The notes under the pieces: model-generated
What the model saw: only the letters and a program-made list of their open reading frames with translations
Told to the model about the DNA's origin: nothing
Databases searched by the model: none
Part shown: positions 1-9,853 of the stretch, one piece after another
Numbering within the stretch: the stretch's first letter is position 1
Layout of the letters: each line of letters opens with the position of its first letter
Position numbers and translations under genes: made by a program
DNA from: Pseudomonadota bacterium
GTDB taxonomy: Bacteria; Pseudomonadota; Gammaproteobacteria; Steroidobacterales; GCA-2729495
NCBI GenBank assembly: GCA_963205295.1
Contig: CAUJIY010000013.1
Span: 1 to 64,000, forward strand
Direction: 5' to 3'
Length of the DNA: 64,000 bases

Positions 1-1359
1 GCGCATGCCGGGGCCGCCTTTCGGTCCCTCGTCGCGCACCACGACCACGTCCCCGGCAACGACCACGCCACCGAGGATCGCCGTCTGCGCCGCCTCTTCC
101 CCGCTGAACACGCGTGCACGGCCGCTGAAGCGCAGCCCCTCCTTGCCGGTGATCTTGGCCACCGCGCCCTCGGGAGCGAGATTGCCGTAGAGGATGACGA
201 GGTGGCTGTCCTTCTTGATGGGGTCGTCGAGCCTGCGCACGATCGGCTGTCCGGCCGGGTACGGACGCACGTCGGCGAGGTTCCCGGCGAGCGTGCGGCC
301 GGTGACCGTCATGCAACCGCCGTGCAAAAGGCCCGCGTCGAGCAGCATCTTCATCAGCGGCTGGATGCCGCCGATCGCCACCAGCTCCGACATCGCGTAC
401 TTGCCGCTCGGACGCAGGTCGGCGACCACCGGCACGCGCGCGCCGATGCGGGTGAAGTCATCGAGCGCCAGCGGCACCCCGGCTTCGTGCGCCATGGCCA
501 GCAGGTGCAGCACGGCGTTGGTCGAGCCGCCGACCGAGATCACCATGGTGATGGCATTCTCGAAAGCTTCGCGGCACAGGATGTCGGACGGGCGGATCCC
601 GCGGCGCACGAGTTCCACCACTGCGGCGCCGGCACGCCGGCAGTCGTCATGCTTGTGCGCCGAGACGGCTTCCTGCGCCGAGCTGTCGGGCAGCGACAGG
701 CCGAGCGCCTCGATCGCCGAGGCCATGGTGTTGGCGGTATACATGCCACCGCAGGAGCCGGCACCCGGAATCGCGGTGCGCTCGACCTCGAGCAGCTGGG
801 CCTCGGACATGCGCCCGCTCGCCACCGCCCCGACGGCCTCGAACACCGAAATGATGTCGCGGCGCTCGGCGCCGGGCCGGATCGTGCCGCCGTAGACGAA
901 CACGGACGGCCGGTCGAGGCGCGCCATCGCCATCACGCAGCCCGGCATGTTCTTGTCGCAGCCGCCGATGGCGACGAAGCCGTCGAAGCCCTCGGCGCCG
1001 ACCACGGTCTCGATCGAATCGGCGATCACCTCGCGCGACACCAGTGAGTAGCGCATGCCCGGTGTGCCCATCGAGATGCCGTCGGATACGGTGATGGTAT
1101 TGAAGATCACCGCCTTGCCACCGGCACCGTCCACGCCCGCGGCCGCCTCGCGCGACAGTGTGTCGATATGCATGTTGCAGGGCGTGACCATGCTCCAGGT
1201 GGACGCCACGCCGATCTGGCTCTTGCGGAAGTCGGCTTCCTGGAAGCCCACCGCGCGCAACATCGCCCGGCTCGGCGCCTGGCCGAGGCCGTCGACGACG
1301 AGGCTGGAATAGCGGCGCTCGCCGCCGCCCGACTTGGATCCCTGGTCGGTCATGTGCAT
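1..1359 (-). CDS. ilvD: Dihydroxy-acid dehydratase, 3' end beyond window
   Basis: This cytoplasmic Fe-S enzyme dehydrates 2,3-dihydroxy acids to 2-oxo acids in valine, leucine and isoleucine synthesis. The 453 visible residues start MHMTDQGS and carry the family landmarks TPCNMH (Cys61), GGCDKNMPGC and GSCGGMYTANTM, which supply the cluster-binding cysteines. At the window edge the sequence reads GPKGGPGMR, typical of the C-terminal domain. About 110-160 residues should lie outside the window. Two ATGs six bases apart (ending at 1359 and 1353) are both possible; neither has a strong ribosome site. It lies 84 bases downstream of the FAD dehydrogenase gene on the same strand and could share its transcript. 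The identification is secure. Confidence 0.95.
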   Translation of the reverse strand, partial: MHMTDQGSKSGGGERRYSSLVVDGLGQAPSRAMLRAVGFQEADFRKSQIGVASTWSMVTPCNMHIDTLSREAAAGVDGAGGKAVIFNTITVSDGISMGTPGMRYSLVSREVIADSIETVVGAEGFDGFVAIGGCDKNMPGCVMAMARLDRPSVFVYGGTIRPGAERRDIISVFEAVGAVASGRMSEAQLLEVERTAIPGAGSCGGMYTANTMASAIEALGLSLPDSSAQEAVSAHKHDDCRRAGAAVVELVRRGIRPSDILCREAFENAITMVISVGGSTNAVLHLLAMAHEAGVPLALDDFTRIGARVPVVADLRPSGKYAMSELVAIGGIQPLMKMLLDAGLLHGGCMTVTGRTLAGNLADVRPYPAGQPIVRRLDDPIKKDSHLVILYGNLAPEGAVAKITGKEGLRFSGRARVFSGEEAAQTAILGGVVVAGDVVVVRDEGPKGGPGMR

Positions 1360-1443
1360 GTCCCGTGGAATTGGCAGCCCGGGCGGCGAACCACCGCCGC
1401 CGGCCGCGGGGCGGCAGTGTACCACCCGGGCGGCCCGCGGGCT

Positions 1444-2886
1444 TCAGTCGCCGAGCACCTTGCCGGGGTTCATGATCCCGGCCGGATCGAGCGCCCGCTT
1501 GATGGTGCGCATGAGCTCCAGCTCGACCCCGCCGCGGTAGCGGCGCAGCTGCGCCACCTTGAGCAGCCCGATGCCATGCTCGGCGCTGAAGCTGCCGCCG
1601 AGCGCGGTGGCCACGGCATTGACCGCCGCCGTCAGCGGATTCCACAGGTCGAGGAAAGCGCCCGGCTCCATGCCTTCAGGCTGCGTGAGGTTGAAATGGA
1701 GGTTGCCGTCGCCGACATGCCCGAAGGCCACCACGCGCGTGCCCGGGGCGAGCGCTTCGACCGCCGCCCCGGCCTGGCTGAGAAAATCGGCGACCCGCGA
1801 GACCGGCACGGAGATGTCGTTCTTGATGCTCGCGCCACCGACCTTCTGGGCGTCGGACATGGCATGGCGCAGTGCCCAGAGCTGGTCGCGTTGCGCGCTG
1901 CTGTGGGCGGCGACGCCGTCGGTCACCAGGCCCGAATCGAGTGCTGCACCGAGAAAGGCCTCGAGATCCTCCTCGGCAGTGGCCTGGTCGCGCGCCGTGG
2001 CGATTTCGAGCAGGACGTACCACGGCGCCTGATGGCCGAGCGGATCGCGTGCACCGGGCAGGAAGCGCAGCACGAAGTCGAGCGCCTGCCGGCCAGCGAG
2101 TTCGAAAGCAATCAGCTCGTCGCCGAGCGCCAGCCGCGCCCGGCTGTGCAGCGCGATGGCCGCCGCCGGGTCAGCCACGGCGACCAGCGCGCTGGCGACA
2201 CCGCGCGGACGTGGAAACAGCTTGCAGGTCGCCGCCGTGATCAGGCCAAGCGTGCCCTCGGCGCCAACGAACAGCTGCTTGAGATCGTAGCCGGTGTTGT
2301 CCTTGCGCAGCGCCCGCAGGCCGTCGAACACGCGGCCATCCGGCAGCACGACCTCGAGACCGAGCACCAGCTCGCGCGCCGTGCCGAAACGCAGGACGTT
2401 GGTGCCGCCAGCGTTGGTCGACAGGTTGCCGCCGAGCTGGCAGCTGCCCTCGGATGCCAGGCTCAGCGGAAAGAACCGATCGGCATCGGCCGCCGCCGCC
2501 TGCAGGGCGGCCAGCACACAACCGGCTTCCGCGGTGATCGTGTAGTTGTCCGGATCGAGCTCGCGGATAGCTGCCATGCGCCGCATGGCGACCACGACCT
2601 GCGGTGCCCTGGGAGCCGAGCGGGCCACCGCGCCGCCGACAAGACCGGTATTGCCGCCCTGGGGCACGATGCCGATGCCGTGGCGGGCACACAGGCTGAC
2701 GACGGCCGCCACCTCGGCGGTCGTCGCCGGCAACAGCACCAGCGGCGCCTGGCTGCAATAGAACCCGCGCTGCTCGGCGAGAAAGGGGGCGAGATCCCCG
2801 CTGCTGTCGATGCAGCCGGCATCGCCCACGATCCGGCGAAACTCGCGCACCAGGGAGTCATCGATCTCAATGGGAACGGCAGCCAT
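1444..2886 (-). CDS. FAD-linked D-2-hydroxyacid dehydrogenase (GlcD/D2HGDH family)
   Basis: A 480-residue flavoprotein of the FAD_binding_4 / FAD-oxidase_C family, the family of glycolate oxidase subunit GlcD, D-lactate dehydrogenase and D-2-hydroxyglutarate dehydrogenase. The N-terminal half has the FAD loop PQGGNTGLVGGAV (near residue 75) and ENPGCxLGG-like pieces (SCQLGGNLSTNAGGTN). The C-terminal half has HVGDGNLHFN, the metal/substrate region, then EHGIGLLK and a closing NPGKVLGD. No signal peptide or Fe-S domain is present. D-2-hydroxyglutarate is a plausible substrate: SerA side activity makes it in many bacteria and serA is in this window. Substrate cannot be settled from sequence. 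The gene diverges from the cyclase-like gene and lies upstream of ilvD on the same strand. Confidence 0.88.
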   Translation of the reverse strand: MAAVPIEIDDSLVREFRRIVGDAGCIDSSGDLAPFLAEQRGFYCSQAPLVLLPATTAEVAAVVSLCARHGIGIVPQGGNTGLVGGAVARSAPRAPQVVVAMRRMAAIRELDPDNYTITAEAGCVLAALQAAAADADRFFPLSLASEGSCQLGGNLSTNAGGTNVLRFGTARELVLGLEVVLPDGRVFDGLRALRKDNTGYDLKQLFVGAEGTLGLITAATCKLFPRPRGVASALVAVADPAAAIALHSRARLALGDELIAFELAGRQALDFVLRFLPGARDPLGHQAPWYVLLEIATARDQATAEEDLEAFLGAALDSGLVTDGVAAHSSAQRDQLWALRHAMSDAQKVGGASIKNDISVPVSRVADFLSQAGAAVEALAPGTRVVAFGHVGDGNLHFNLTQPEGMEPGAFLDLWNPLTAAVNAVATALGGSFSAEHGIGLLKVAQLRRYRGGVELELMRTIKRALDPAGIMNPGKVLGD

Positions 2887-3027
2887 GGTCGGTCACGTCG
2901 GCGGGTCGGAAACGGCGCGCAGCTTGCGCCGGCGTTTGCGGATCGAGTAGGTTCTACGCGAGGCAATGGTAGTCCCCAGGGGTCGGGGCGCCAAGCAGCC
3001 ACCTTCCAGAGGCCCGTGAGCGACTCG

Positions 3028-4275
3028 ATGGACCGGACGTTGCACGGCCATGGCTTTTCCGACGAGACCGGCGGCAACGCCCTGCTCGCCGCGAGTGGGC
3101 TCGACCTGCGCCAGCGGAGCAACCTGCTCGATCTCGACCGCCAGCTGTACGAACACTGGCAGCTCGGCAGCAACCTCGTGCTCGCCTGGTGTCCTTACCA
3201 GGCAGGCATGCTGGCCCTCGTCGTGCCCCACTACGCCATCGCCGACTACGCGGCTGCGGCGGTGCGGGCCGAACAGGGCAGCGGCCAGGATTTCGTGGCG
3301 CGGCTGCTCACCGGGCCGCGCCTGTTCACAGTCCGCCAGCTCACCTCGGCCGCCCGCCTGCTGGGTTGCGAACCGGCATACCTCGCGCTGCGCCAGCCGC
3401 TTGCCGGCACCCCTGCCGAGACTGACCTCATCGACCGCCTGCTGCGCCGTTACGGGGTCAGCTTCGTGCCGAGCCGGGCGGTCGCGCTTTTTGACATCGT
3501 CGGCTTCAGCCTGCTGCAACCGTTCGAGCAGATGACGCAGCTCAACAGCCTCGCGCATTCGCTGAATTCGGCGCACAGCAAGATGCTCGGCAACCACGTC
3601 GGCGTGAACTTCGCCCGCTCCGGCACCGGCGACGGGTTCTACATCTGGAATCGCGACCTCGGCGTGACCGCCAACACCAGCCTCTATCACCTGATGCACC
3701 TGGTGCTGGCCGACAATGCCATCGCCCGCCGCAAGGCCCGGGGCCGTACCGTGCCGTTGCTGCGCGCTGCGTTCCATCTCGGTGGCTGCTACGAGTTCCA
3801 CCACGCCGAAGGCCTCAACCCGACCATCTCCACGCACATCGTCGGCGACGTCACCATCGAGCTGGCGCGCATGATCGAGCGGGCCATGCCCGGACAGATC
3901 CTGGTCGGCGACTTCCAGGCCGACCTGCCACTGGACGAGGACCTGCAGGCCGGCACGGTCCACCTCGACGCCGTGGCGTTCATGGAGCGTGCCCGTCACG
4001 ACCTTGCGCGGCTGAACGGCCTGGAGCTCGCGGGCGACGCGGTCGAGTCGATCAAGTGCTACCTGACCGGCCGGGCTCGCGCCGACGGCACGTTCACGAT
4101 CCGCCGGCTGGCAATCAGCGACAAGCACGGGCTCACGCACAGCGTGTTCAATGCCAAGGTGAACATCTACCGGCGTGCAGGCGACCCGATCCTGCTTGGC
4201 ATCGAAGACCGCCTGCTGCGCGGGGACGAACTGTCGGTCGCGACGGCCGGGCACATCGTGCGGCCCGCCCACTGA
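3028..4275 (+). CDS. Orphan class III nucleotide cyclase-like protein
   Basis: A 415-residue soluble protein. Residues 1-145 match nothing I recognise. Residues 150-300 look like a class III adenylate/guanylate cyclase domain. FDIVGFS (Asp156) and GTGDGFYIW (Asp202) correspond to the two metal-binding aspartates, RAAFHLGG resembles the strand after them, and ELARMIERAMPGQILVGD resembles the final helix-strand with Arg281. The Lys that usually specifies adenine is replaced around RSGTGDG, and the usual VNxAAR Asn is not where expected, so catalysis is uncertain. The start is ATG 3028; GTG 3016 is in frame but its AGAGG is only three bases away. It is a single plus-strand gene diverging from the FAD dehydrogenase and facing tRNA-Pro. 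Confidence 0.62.
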   Translation: MDRTLHGHGFSDETGGNALLAASGLDLRQRSNLLDLDRQLYEHWQLGSNLVLAWCPYQAGMLALVVPHYAIADYAAAAVRAEQGSGQDFVARLLTGPRLFTVRQLTSAARLLGCEPAYLALRQPLAGTPAETDLIDRLLRRYGVSFVPSRAVALFDIVGFSLLQPFEQMTQLNSLAHSLNSAHSKMLGNHVGVNFARSGTGDGFYIWNRDLGVTANTSLYHLMHLVLADNAIARRKARGRTVPLLRAAFHLGGCYEFHHAEGLNPTISTHIVGDVTIELARMIERAMPGQILVGDFQADLPLDEDLQAGTVHLDAVAFMERARHDLARLNGLELAGDAVESIKCYLTGRARADGTFTIRRLAISDKHGLTHSVFNAKVNIYRRAGDPILLGIEDRLLRGDELSVATAGHIVRPAH

Positions 4276-4293
4276 CGTCCGGTACCGCCGGAA

Positions 4294-4370
<77 letters not shown>

Positions 4371-4527
4371 ATTCAGTTCAGGTTCCGGCTTCAGGAAAGC
4401 GACTGCGACACCGGCGGCCGCCATGCCCCGCGGGTTGCGCGGGCAGGTTGTCCTGGCCGGGGGTCCGGTATGCGTCGGGGCGGCATCATAACGCAGCTCG
4501 CCGCCGCGGCAAACCAGCGTCGCCGCC

Positions 4528-4884
4528 TCAGCGGCGCAGGATCTTCAGGATTTCCTCGAGCTCGACCCGCAGCTGGCGCACGATCTGCTGGCTCTGGGAA
4601 ACGTCGGTCCGGGCTTCCTCGCCCGTGAGCCGCTGGCGGGCACCGCCGATGGTGAAGCCCTCGTCGTAGAGCAGGCTCCTGATCTGGCGGATGACGAGCA
4701 CGTCCTGGCGCTGGTAGTAGCGGCGGTTGCCACGGCGCTTGACGGGCTTGAGCTGCGGGAACTCCTGCTCCCAATAGCGCAGCACGTGCGGCTTGACCGC
4801 ACAGAGCTCGCTCACCTCGCCGATCGTGAAATACCGCTTCCCGGGAATGGGCGGTAGTTCGTCGTTATGTCCCGGTTCCAGCAT
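4528..4884 (-). CDS. MerR-family transcriptional regulator
   Basis: A 118-residue DNA-binding protein. The winged helix-turn-helix spans about residues 17-87 ([20 protein letters not shown], then [13 protein letters not shown] for the wing). A short basic/acidic helix that should form the MerR dimer coiled coil follows ([19 protein letters not shown]). There is no C-terminal effector domain and no metal-binding cysteine cluster, so it is not a metal or drug sensor of the classical type. Its start lies inside ihfA (20-base overlap), implying translational coupling. An uncharacterised MerR-like gene between ihfA and tRNA-Pro is a standard feature of this block in gammaproteobacteria; its target is unknown to me. 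Confidence 0.9.
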   Translation of the reverse strand: MLEPGHNDELPPIPGKRYFTIGEVSELCAVKPHVLRYWEQEFPQLKPVKRRGNRRYYQRQDVLVIRQIRSLLYDEGFTIGGARQRLTGEEARTDVSQSQQIVRQLRVELEEILKILRR

Positions 4885-5164
4885 AAGCTTCCACTCGGGC
4901 TTTTAGTTTTTGTCCCGGACGGAAAGTCACCACCCGCCGTGCCGTGATGGGAATTTCTTCACCCGTCTTCGGGTTGCGGCCCGGCCGCGTGTTCTTGTCG
5001 CGCAGGTCGAAGTTGCCGAACCCGGACAGTTTCACCTGTTCTCCACTCGACAAGGCGGTGCGCAGATCCTCGAAGAACAGATCGACGAGTTCGCGCGCCT
5101 CGCGCTTGTTGAGCCCGAGTTCGTTGAAGAGCGATTCTGCCATATCGGCTTTTGTCAGGGCCAT
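4865..5164 (-). CDS. ihfA: Integration host factor alpha subunit
   Basis: A 99-residue HU/IHF-family protein. With IhfB (encoded near 25.8 kb here) it forms the heterodimer that bends DNA by 160 degrees or more at specific sites. The start [20 protein letters not shown] and the DNA-arm region [20 protein letters not shown] contain the intercalating-proline motif (NPKTG). Length and ends match the E. coli alpha subunit. The gene lies 38 bases downstream of pheT and overlaps merR by 20 bases. Confidence 0.97.
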   Translation of the reverse strand: MALTKADMAESLFNELGLNKREARELVDLFFEDLRTALSSGEQVKLSGFGNFDLRDKNTRPGRNPKTGEEIPITARRVVTFRPGQKLKARVEAYAGTGT

Positions 5165-5202
5165 GATCGTGATTCGCGCCTTCGGGCTTTTCTTGACGGA
5201 GC

Positions 5203-7584
5203 CTACTGTCGGATTCTGGCCTGGAAGCGGCGGTCGAGCGCCTCGCGGATCGCGTCGAGCGCAGCGCTGCCGTCCTGGTCTGTAAGGGTGCGCGATGGGT
5301 CCTGCAAAATCAAGCCTATAGCCACGCTTTTTTCGTCGGTTCCGACCTGCGGACCTGTATATATGTCAAAAACGAAGGCCTCGCGCAGGGTCGCCGGGGC
5401 CGCTGCGCGCACGGTCTCGAGCAACACCGCGACCGCCACCTCGCGGCCGACGACCACGGCGAGGTCGCGGCGCACCGCCGGGTAGACCGAAGGCGCGCGG
5501 TAGGCAGGCATCGCGACTGTCGTGGCCACGTTGGCGCTCAGTTCGAACAGCAACAGCGGCGGCACCTCGAGCTGAGCTGCGAGCGCCGGGTGCAGCTCGC
5601 CGAGCCAGCCGGCGTTCGCACCGTCGACCAGCACGCGTGCGGCACGACCGGGATGCAGCGCCGGGTGCAGCGCCGGGATGAATGCCGTGCGCCCGAGCGC
5701 ACCGGCCCGGGCGAGCAGTGCCTCGACTTCGGCCTTGACGTCGAAGAAGTCGAGCGGCTGCGTCACTGCACCCCACTGCTCCGGCCAGCGGGCGCCGGCG
5801 GCCACGCCGGCTACGCAGCGCTCCTCGTGACAGGCGCCGCCAGCGTCGAGGACGAACTGTGTGCCGACTTCGAACAGGCGCACCCGTGGCTGCTGCCGGT
5901 TGAGGTTGGCTGCGACAGCCTGTACCAGCCCCGGCCAAAGCGACTGGCGCATGACCGCGAGGTCACCGGAGATCGGATTGGCGAGCGCAAGCCCGGCGCG
6001 CTCCGTGACACTGAAAAAGGCATCGAGATCGGCCGGCACGAAGCTGTAGGTGATCGCCTCCTGCCAGCCGCGGGCCAGCAGTGTGGCGGCCAGGGCTGAA
6101 TGCGGCGCCGGCGCCTCACCGGCAGCTGCCGGGCGCAGCGCACCGGGTCCGGCGAGATCCGGCACACGGTCGTAGCCGTACACGCGGGCCACTTCCTCGA
6201 CCAGGTCTTCCTCACGCTCGAGGTCGAAGCGCGCCGTCGGCGGTGTCACGGTCCACCCGTCCGCTGCCGCGTCCACCGTCATGCGCAGCGCCCGCAGGAT
6301 GCGCGTCACGTCCGCGTCCGGCACTGCCACGCCGAGCAGCCGCGCCAGGCGCTCGCGCCGCAGCCGGATGGGAGCCCGCACCGGCAACGCCGCAGCGTTC
6401 TCTGCCGTGACCACCGGCCCGGCCTCACCACCGGCGATGTCGAGAATGAGCCGCGTGGCCCGCTCGATGGCCGACAACTGGATACCCGGATCGACGCCGC
6501 GTTCGAAGCGCTGGGAAGCGTCCGTGTGCAGCCCGAAACGCCGGCCGCGTCCTGCGACTGCCGCTGGTGCGAACCAGGCGCACTCGAGGAACAGGTCGCG
6601 CGTTTCAGCCGAGACCGCGGTCCCGGCGCCACCCATGATCCCGGCGAGCCCGATGGCGCCCGAGGCATCGGCGATGACGAGCACCCCGGCATCGGCCGTG
6701 ATCGTCTGCCCGTCTAGCAGCGCGAGCTGCTCCCCGGGCTGTGCCCGGCGCACCACGATGCCGCCACGCAAGCGCGTGAGGTCGTAAGCGTGCAGCGGCT
6801 GGCCGAACTCCAGCAGCACATAGTTCGTGACGTCGACAGCGGCGCTGATCGGGCGCACGCCGGCGCGGCGCAGCCGCTCCTGCAACCAGCGCGGCGTTGG
6901 CGCCTGCGGGTCGATGCCGCGGATGACGCGGCCGAGGAACCGCGGACAGTCGGCTGGCGCGTCGACCGTTACCGGGAAAGTGGCGGCAGACGCCGGTGGC
7001 ACCGGAGCCACGTGCGGCTCACGCGCCGTTCCCAGGCCGGCAGCGGCGAGTTCGCGGGCGATGCCGAGCACGCTGAAACAGTCGGCGCGGTTCGGGGTGA
7101 GGTTGACGTCGAGCACCGCATCGCCGAGGGCGAGCAGTGCGCTCGCATCGGCACCCGGGGCGATCTCCGCGTCCAGTTCGAGCAGCCCGTCGACATCGTC
7201 GTCGAGGCCGAGCTCGCGCGCCGAGCAGAGCATGCCGGCCGAGGCTTCGCCTCGAATGCGCGTGGCCCGGATCGCGAGACCGCCGGGGAGCGTCGTGCCG
7301 GGCAACGCCACCGGATAGAGCGCCCCGGTTCGCACGTTGCGTGCGCCACAGACGATGCCGAGCGGCTCGCCCGTGCCGACATCGACACGGCACAGCGAGA
7401 GCCGGTCGGCATTCGGGTGCGGCTGCCGCTCGAGTACGCGGCCGGCGACGAGCCGTTCGATGCGCGAGCCGACGCTCGCCACCGCTTCGACTTCCAGGCC
7501 GAGCATGGTCAGGCGCTCGGCGAGCGCCTCGGGCTCGAGCGCAGCATCGTTCCAGTCGGCCAGCCAGGACAGGGGAAGTTTCAC
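5203..7584 (-). CDS. pheT: Phenylalanyl-tRNA synthetase beta subunit
   Basis: A 793-residue beta chain of the alpha2-beta2 enzyme that charges tRNA-Phe and edits mischarged Tyr. Domain order is normal. An N-terminal [11 protein letters not shown] start leads into an OB-fold tRNA-binding domain (about 40-150). A B3/B4 editing domain follows (about 210-390, with [19 protein letters not shown]-type sequence near residue 250). Then come the B5 domain, the catalytic-like core ([12 protein letters not shown] near the end) and an anticodon-binding C-terminus ending FQARIRQ. It starts 10 bases after pheS, so the subunits are made from one transcript. Confidence 0.97.
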   Translation of the reverse strand: MKLPLSWLADWNDAALEPEALAERLTMLGLEVEAVASVGSRIERLVAGRVLERQPHPNADRLSLCRVDVGTGEPLGIVCGARNVRTGALYPVALPGTTLPGGLAIRATRIRGEASAGMLCSARELGLDDDVDGLLELDAEIAPGADASALLALGDAVLDVNLTPNRADCFSVLGIARELAAAGLGTAREPHVAPVPPASAATFPVTVDAPADCPRFLGRVIRGIDPQAPTPRWLQERLRRAGVRPISAAVDVTNYVLLEFGQPLHAYDLTRLRGGIVVRRAQPGEQLALLDGQTITADAGVLVIADASGAIGLAGIMGGAGTAVSAETRDLFLECAWFAPAAVAGRGRRFGLHTDASQRFERGVDPGIQLSAIERATRLILDIAGGEAGPVVTAENAAALPVRAPIRLRRERLARLLGVAVPDADVTRILRALRMTVDAAADGWTVTPPTARFDLEREEDLVEEVARVYGYDRVPDLAGPGALRPAAAGEAPAPHSALAATLLARGWQEAITYSFVPADLDAFFSVTERAGLALANPISGDLAVMRQSLWPGLVQAVAANLNRQQPRVRLFEVGTQFVLDAGGACHEERCVAGVAAGARWPEQWGAVTQPLDFFDVKAEVEALLARAGALGRTAFIPALHPALHPGRAARVLVDGANAGWLGELHPALAAQLEVPPLLLFELSANVATTVAMPAYRAPSVYPAVRRDLAVVVGREVAVAVLLETVRAAAPATLREAFVFDIYTGPQVGTDEKSVAIGLILQDPSRTLTDQDGSAALDAIREALDRRFQARIRQ

Positions 7585-7594
7585 GGCGACCGGC

Positions 7595-8651
<1,057 letters not shown>

Positions 8652-8661
<10 letters not shown>

Positions 8662-9011
8662 AGCTGGCCCTTGACCTGCTCGGCGAGGGCCGCAAAGGCC
8701 TCTGCATCGTGCACGGCCAGGTCTGCGAGTACCTTGCGGTCGACCTCGATGCCGGCCAGCTTCAGCCCGTTGATGAAGCGGCTGTACGACAGCCCATGCG
8801 GGCGGATCGCAGCGTTGATGCGGGCGATCCACAGCGCACGGAACTCGCGCTTCTTCACGCGGCGGTCACGCAGGGCGTACTGGCCGGCCTTGATGACCGC
8901 CTGCTTGGCGGCGCGGTAAACCTTGCGACGGCCGTTGTAATAGCCCTTCGCCTTCTTGAGAACCTTTTTGTGGCGTGCACCCGCGGTGACGCCACGCTTC
9001 ACTCTCGCCAT
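8652..9011 (-). CDS. rplT: 50S ribosomal protein L20
   Basis: A 119-residue rRNA-binding protein needed early in large-subunit assembly. The sequence starts [20 protein letters not shown], with the basic N-terminal tail and the globular C-terminus ([21 protein letters not shown]) of L20. It follows rpmI by 15 bases. In E. coli, L20 represses its own operon by binding the infC-rpmI junction; the 97-base infC-rpmI gap here is long enough for such a site but I cannot confirm it by eye. Confidence 0.98.
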
Positions 9012-9026
9012 GACCCCGATCTCCCG

Positions 9027-9224
9027 TTATGCGTAAGGCAGCTGTTTGCGGATGCTCGGCACGTCGCATTCTTCGACCTGCTGCATCGGCCCGAGATGCC
9101 GCTTACGCTTGGCACTCTTCTTGGTCAGGATGTGATTGAGGTGGGACTGGGCCCGCTTGAAGCCGCCCTTTCCCGTGGCGCGGAAGCGCTTGGCAGCGCC
9201 GCGCTTGGTCTTCATCTTCGGCAT
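9027..9224 (-). CDS. rpmI: 50S ribosomal protein L35
   Basis: A 65-residue very basic protein of the large subunit. [20 protein letters not shown] is the signature N-terminus, followed by the [18 protein letters not shown] core. It lies between infC (97-base gap) and rplT (15-base gap), the invariant order in proteobacteria. Confidence 0.98.
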   Translation of the reverse strand: MPKMKTKRGAAKRFRATGKGGFKRAQSHLNHILTKKSAKRKRHLGPMQQVEECDVPSIRKQLPYA

Positions 9225-9321
9225 TGCTCTCTCCTTGGCCTGATCCGAACCACCATGGCCGGGGCAGGCGGGTTTCGGCGCCGGCGACGGGGCGGGATGC
9301 CCCGGGCCAGGCGGCCGATAC

Positions 9322-9840
9322 TCACTTTCGTTTCGGTGATATCACCATCACCAGCTGGCGCCCCTCGAGCTTCGGCATTTGCTCGACGGCCCCGTGCTCC
9401 TGCAGGTCCTGCTGCACACGTTGCAGGAGCTTGAAGCCGAGATCCTGGTGCACCATCTCACGGCCGCGATATCGCAGCGTGATCTTTGCCTTGTCGCCTT
9501 CGGTGAGGAAGCGGATGAGGTTCCGCAGCTTCACCTGGTAGTCGCCCTCCTCGGTGCCCGGCCGGAACTTCACTTCCTTGACCTGGATCTGCTTCTGCTT
9601 GCGCTTGGCAGCATGGGCCTTCTTGTTCTGTTCGAACAGGAACTTCCCGAAGTCGAGGATCCGGCACACCGGCGGGTCTGCGTTGGGGGAAAGCTCGACG
9701 AGGTCCAGCCCCTGCGCAACCGCCATTTCCAGCGCCTGCTCCCGGCTCAAAACCCCGATCATCTGGCCGTCCGGCCCGATCACTCGCAACTGGCGGGAGT
9801 CGATTTCCTCGTTCCGCCTGACCCTCTTGTTCGCGACGAT
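9322..9840 (-). CDS. infC: Translation initiation factor IF-3, starts with ATC
   Basis: IF-3 binds the 30S subunit, keeps ribosomes dissociated and rejects non-canonical start codons. The product is 172 residues. [19 protein letters not shown] forms the N-terminal domain start, [16 protein letters not shown] the N-domain/linker, and [19 protein letters not shown] the C-domain. No ATG or GTG precedes the conserved N-terminus. The first codon consistent with homologues is ATC at 9840-9838, with GGAGGG seven bases upstream inside the last thrS codons. Starting at the first in-frame conventional codon (9789) would delete the conserved [10 protein letters not shown] region. Rare start codons are the known basis of infC autoregulation. 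Confidence 0.95.
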   Translation of the reverse strand: MVANKRVRRNEEIDSRQLRVIGPDGQMIGVLSREQALEMAVAQGLDLVELSPNADPPVCRILDFGKFLFEQNKKAHAAKRKQKQIQVKEVKFRPGTEEGDYQVKLRNLIRFLTEGDKAKITLRYRGREMVHQDLGFKLLQRVQQDLQEHGAVEQMPKLEGRQLVMVISPKRK

Positions 9841-9853
9841 GCGTCAACCCTCC
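9838..9853 (-). promoter_or_regulatory. infC Shine-Dalgarno and ATC start codon
   Basis: On the minus strand GGAGGG (9853-9848) overlaps the thrS C-terminal codons. The thrS TGA stop follows (9846-9844), then the ATC initiator (9840-9838), with seven bases between the ribosome site and ATC. A strong site with ideal spacing ahead of a non-AUG codon supports ATC as the true start. Confidence 0.85.

Noticed and set aside
1168-3027. In-frame upstream extension of the cyclase-like gene to a 1035-residue protein
   Set aside because: The extension lies antisense to the FAD dehydrogenase and ilvD and has low-complexity shadow composition; the recognisable protein begins near 3028.
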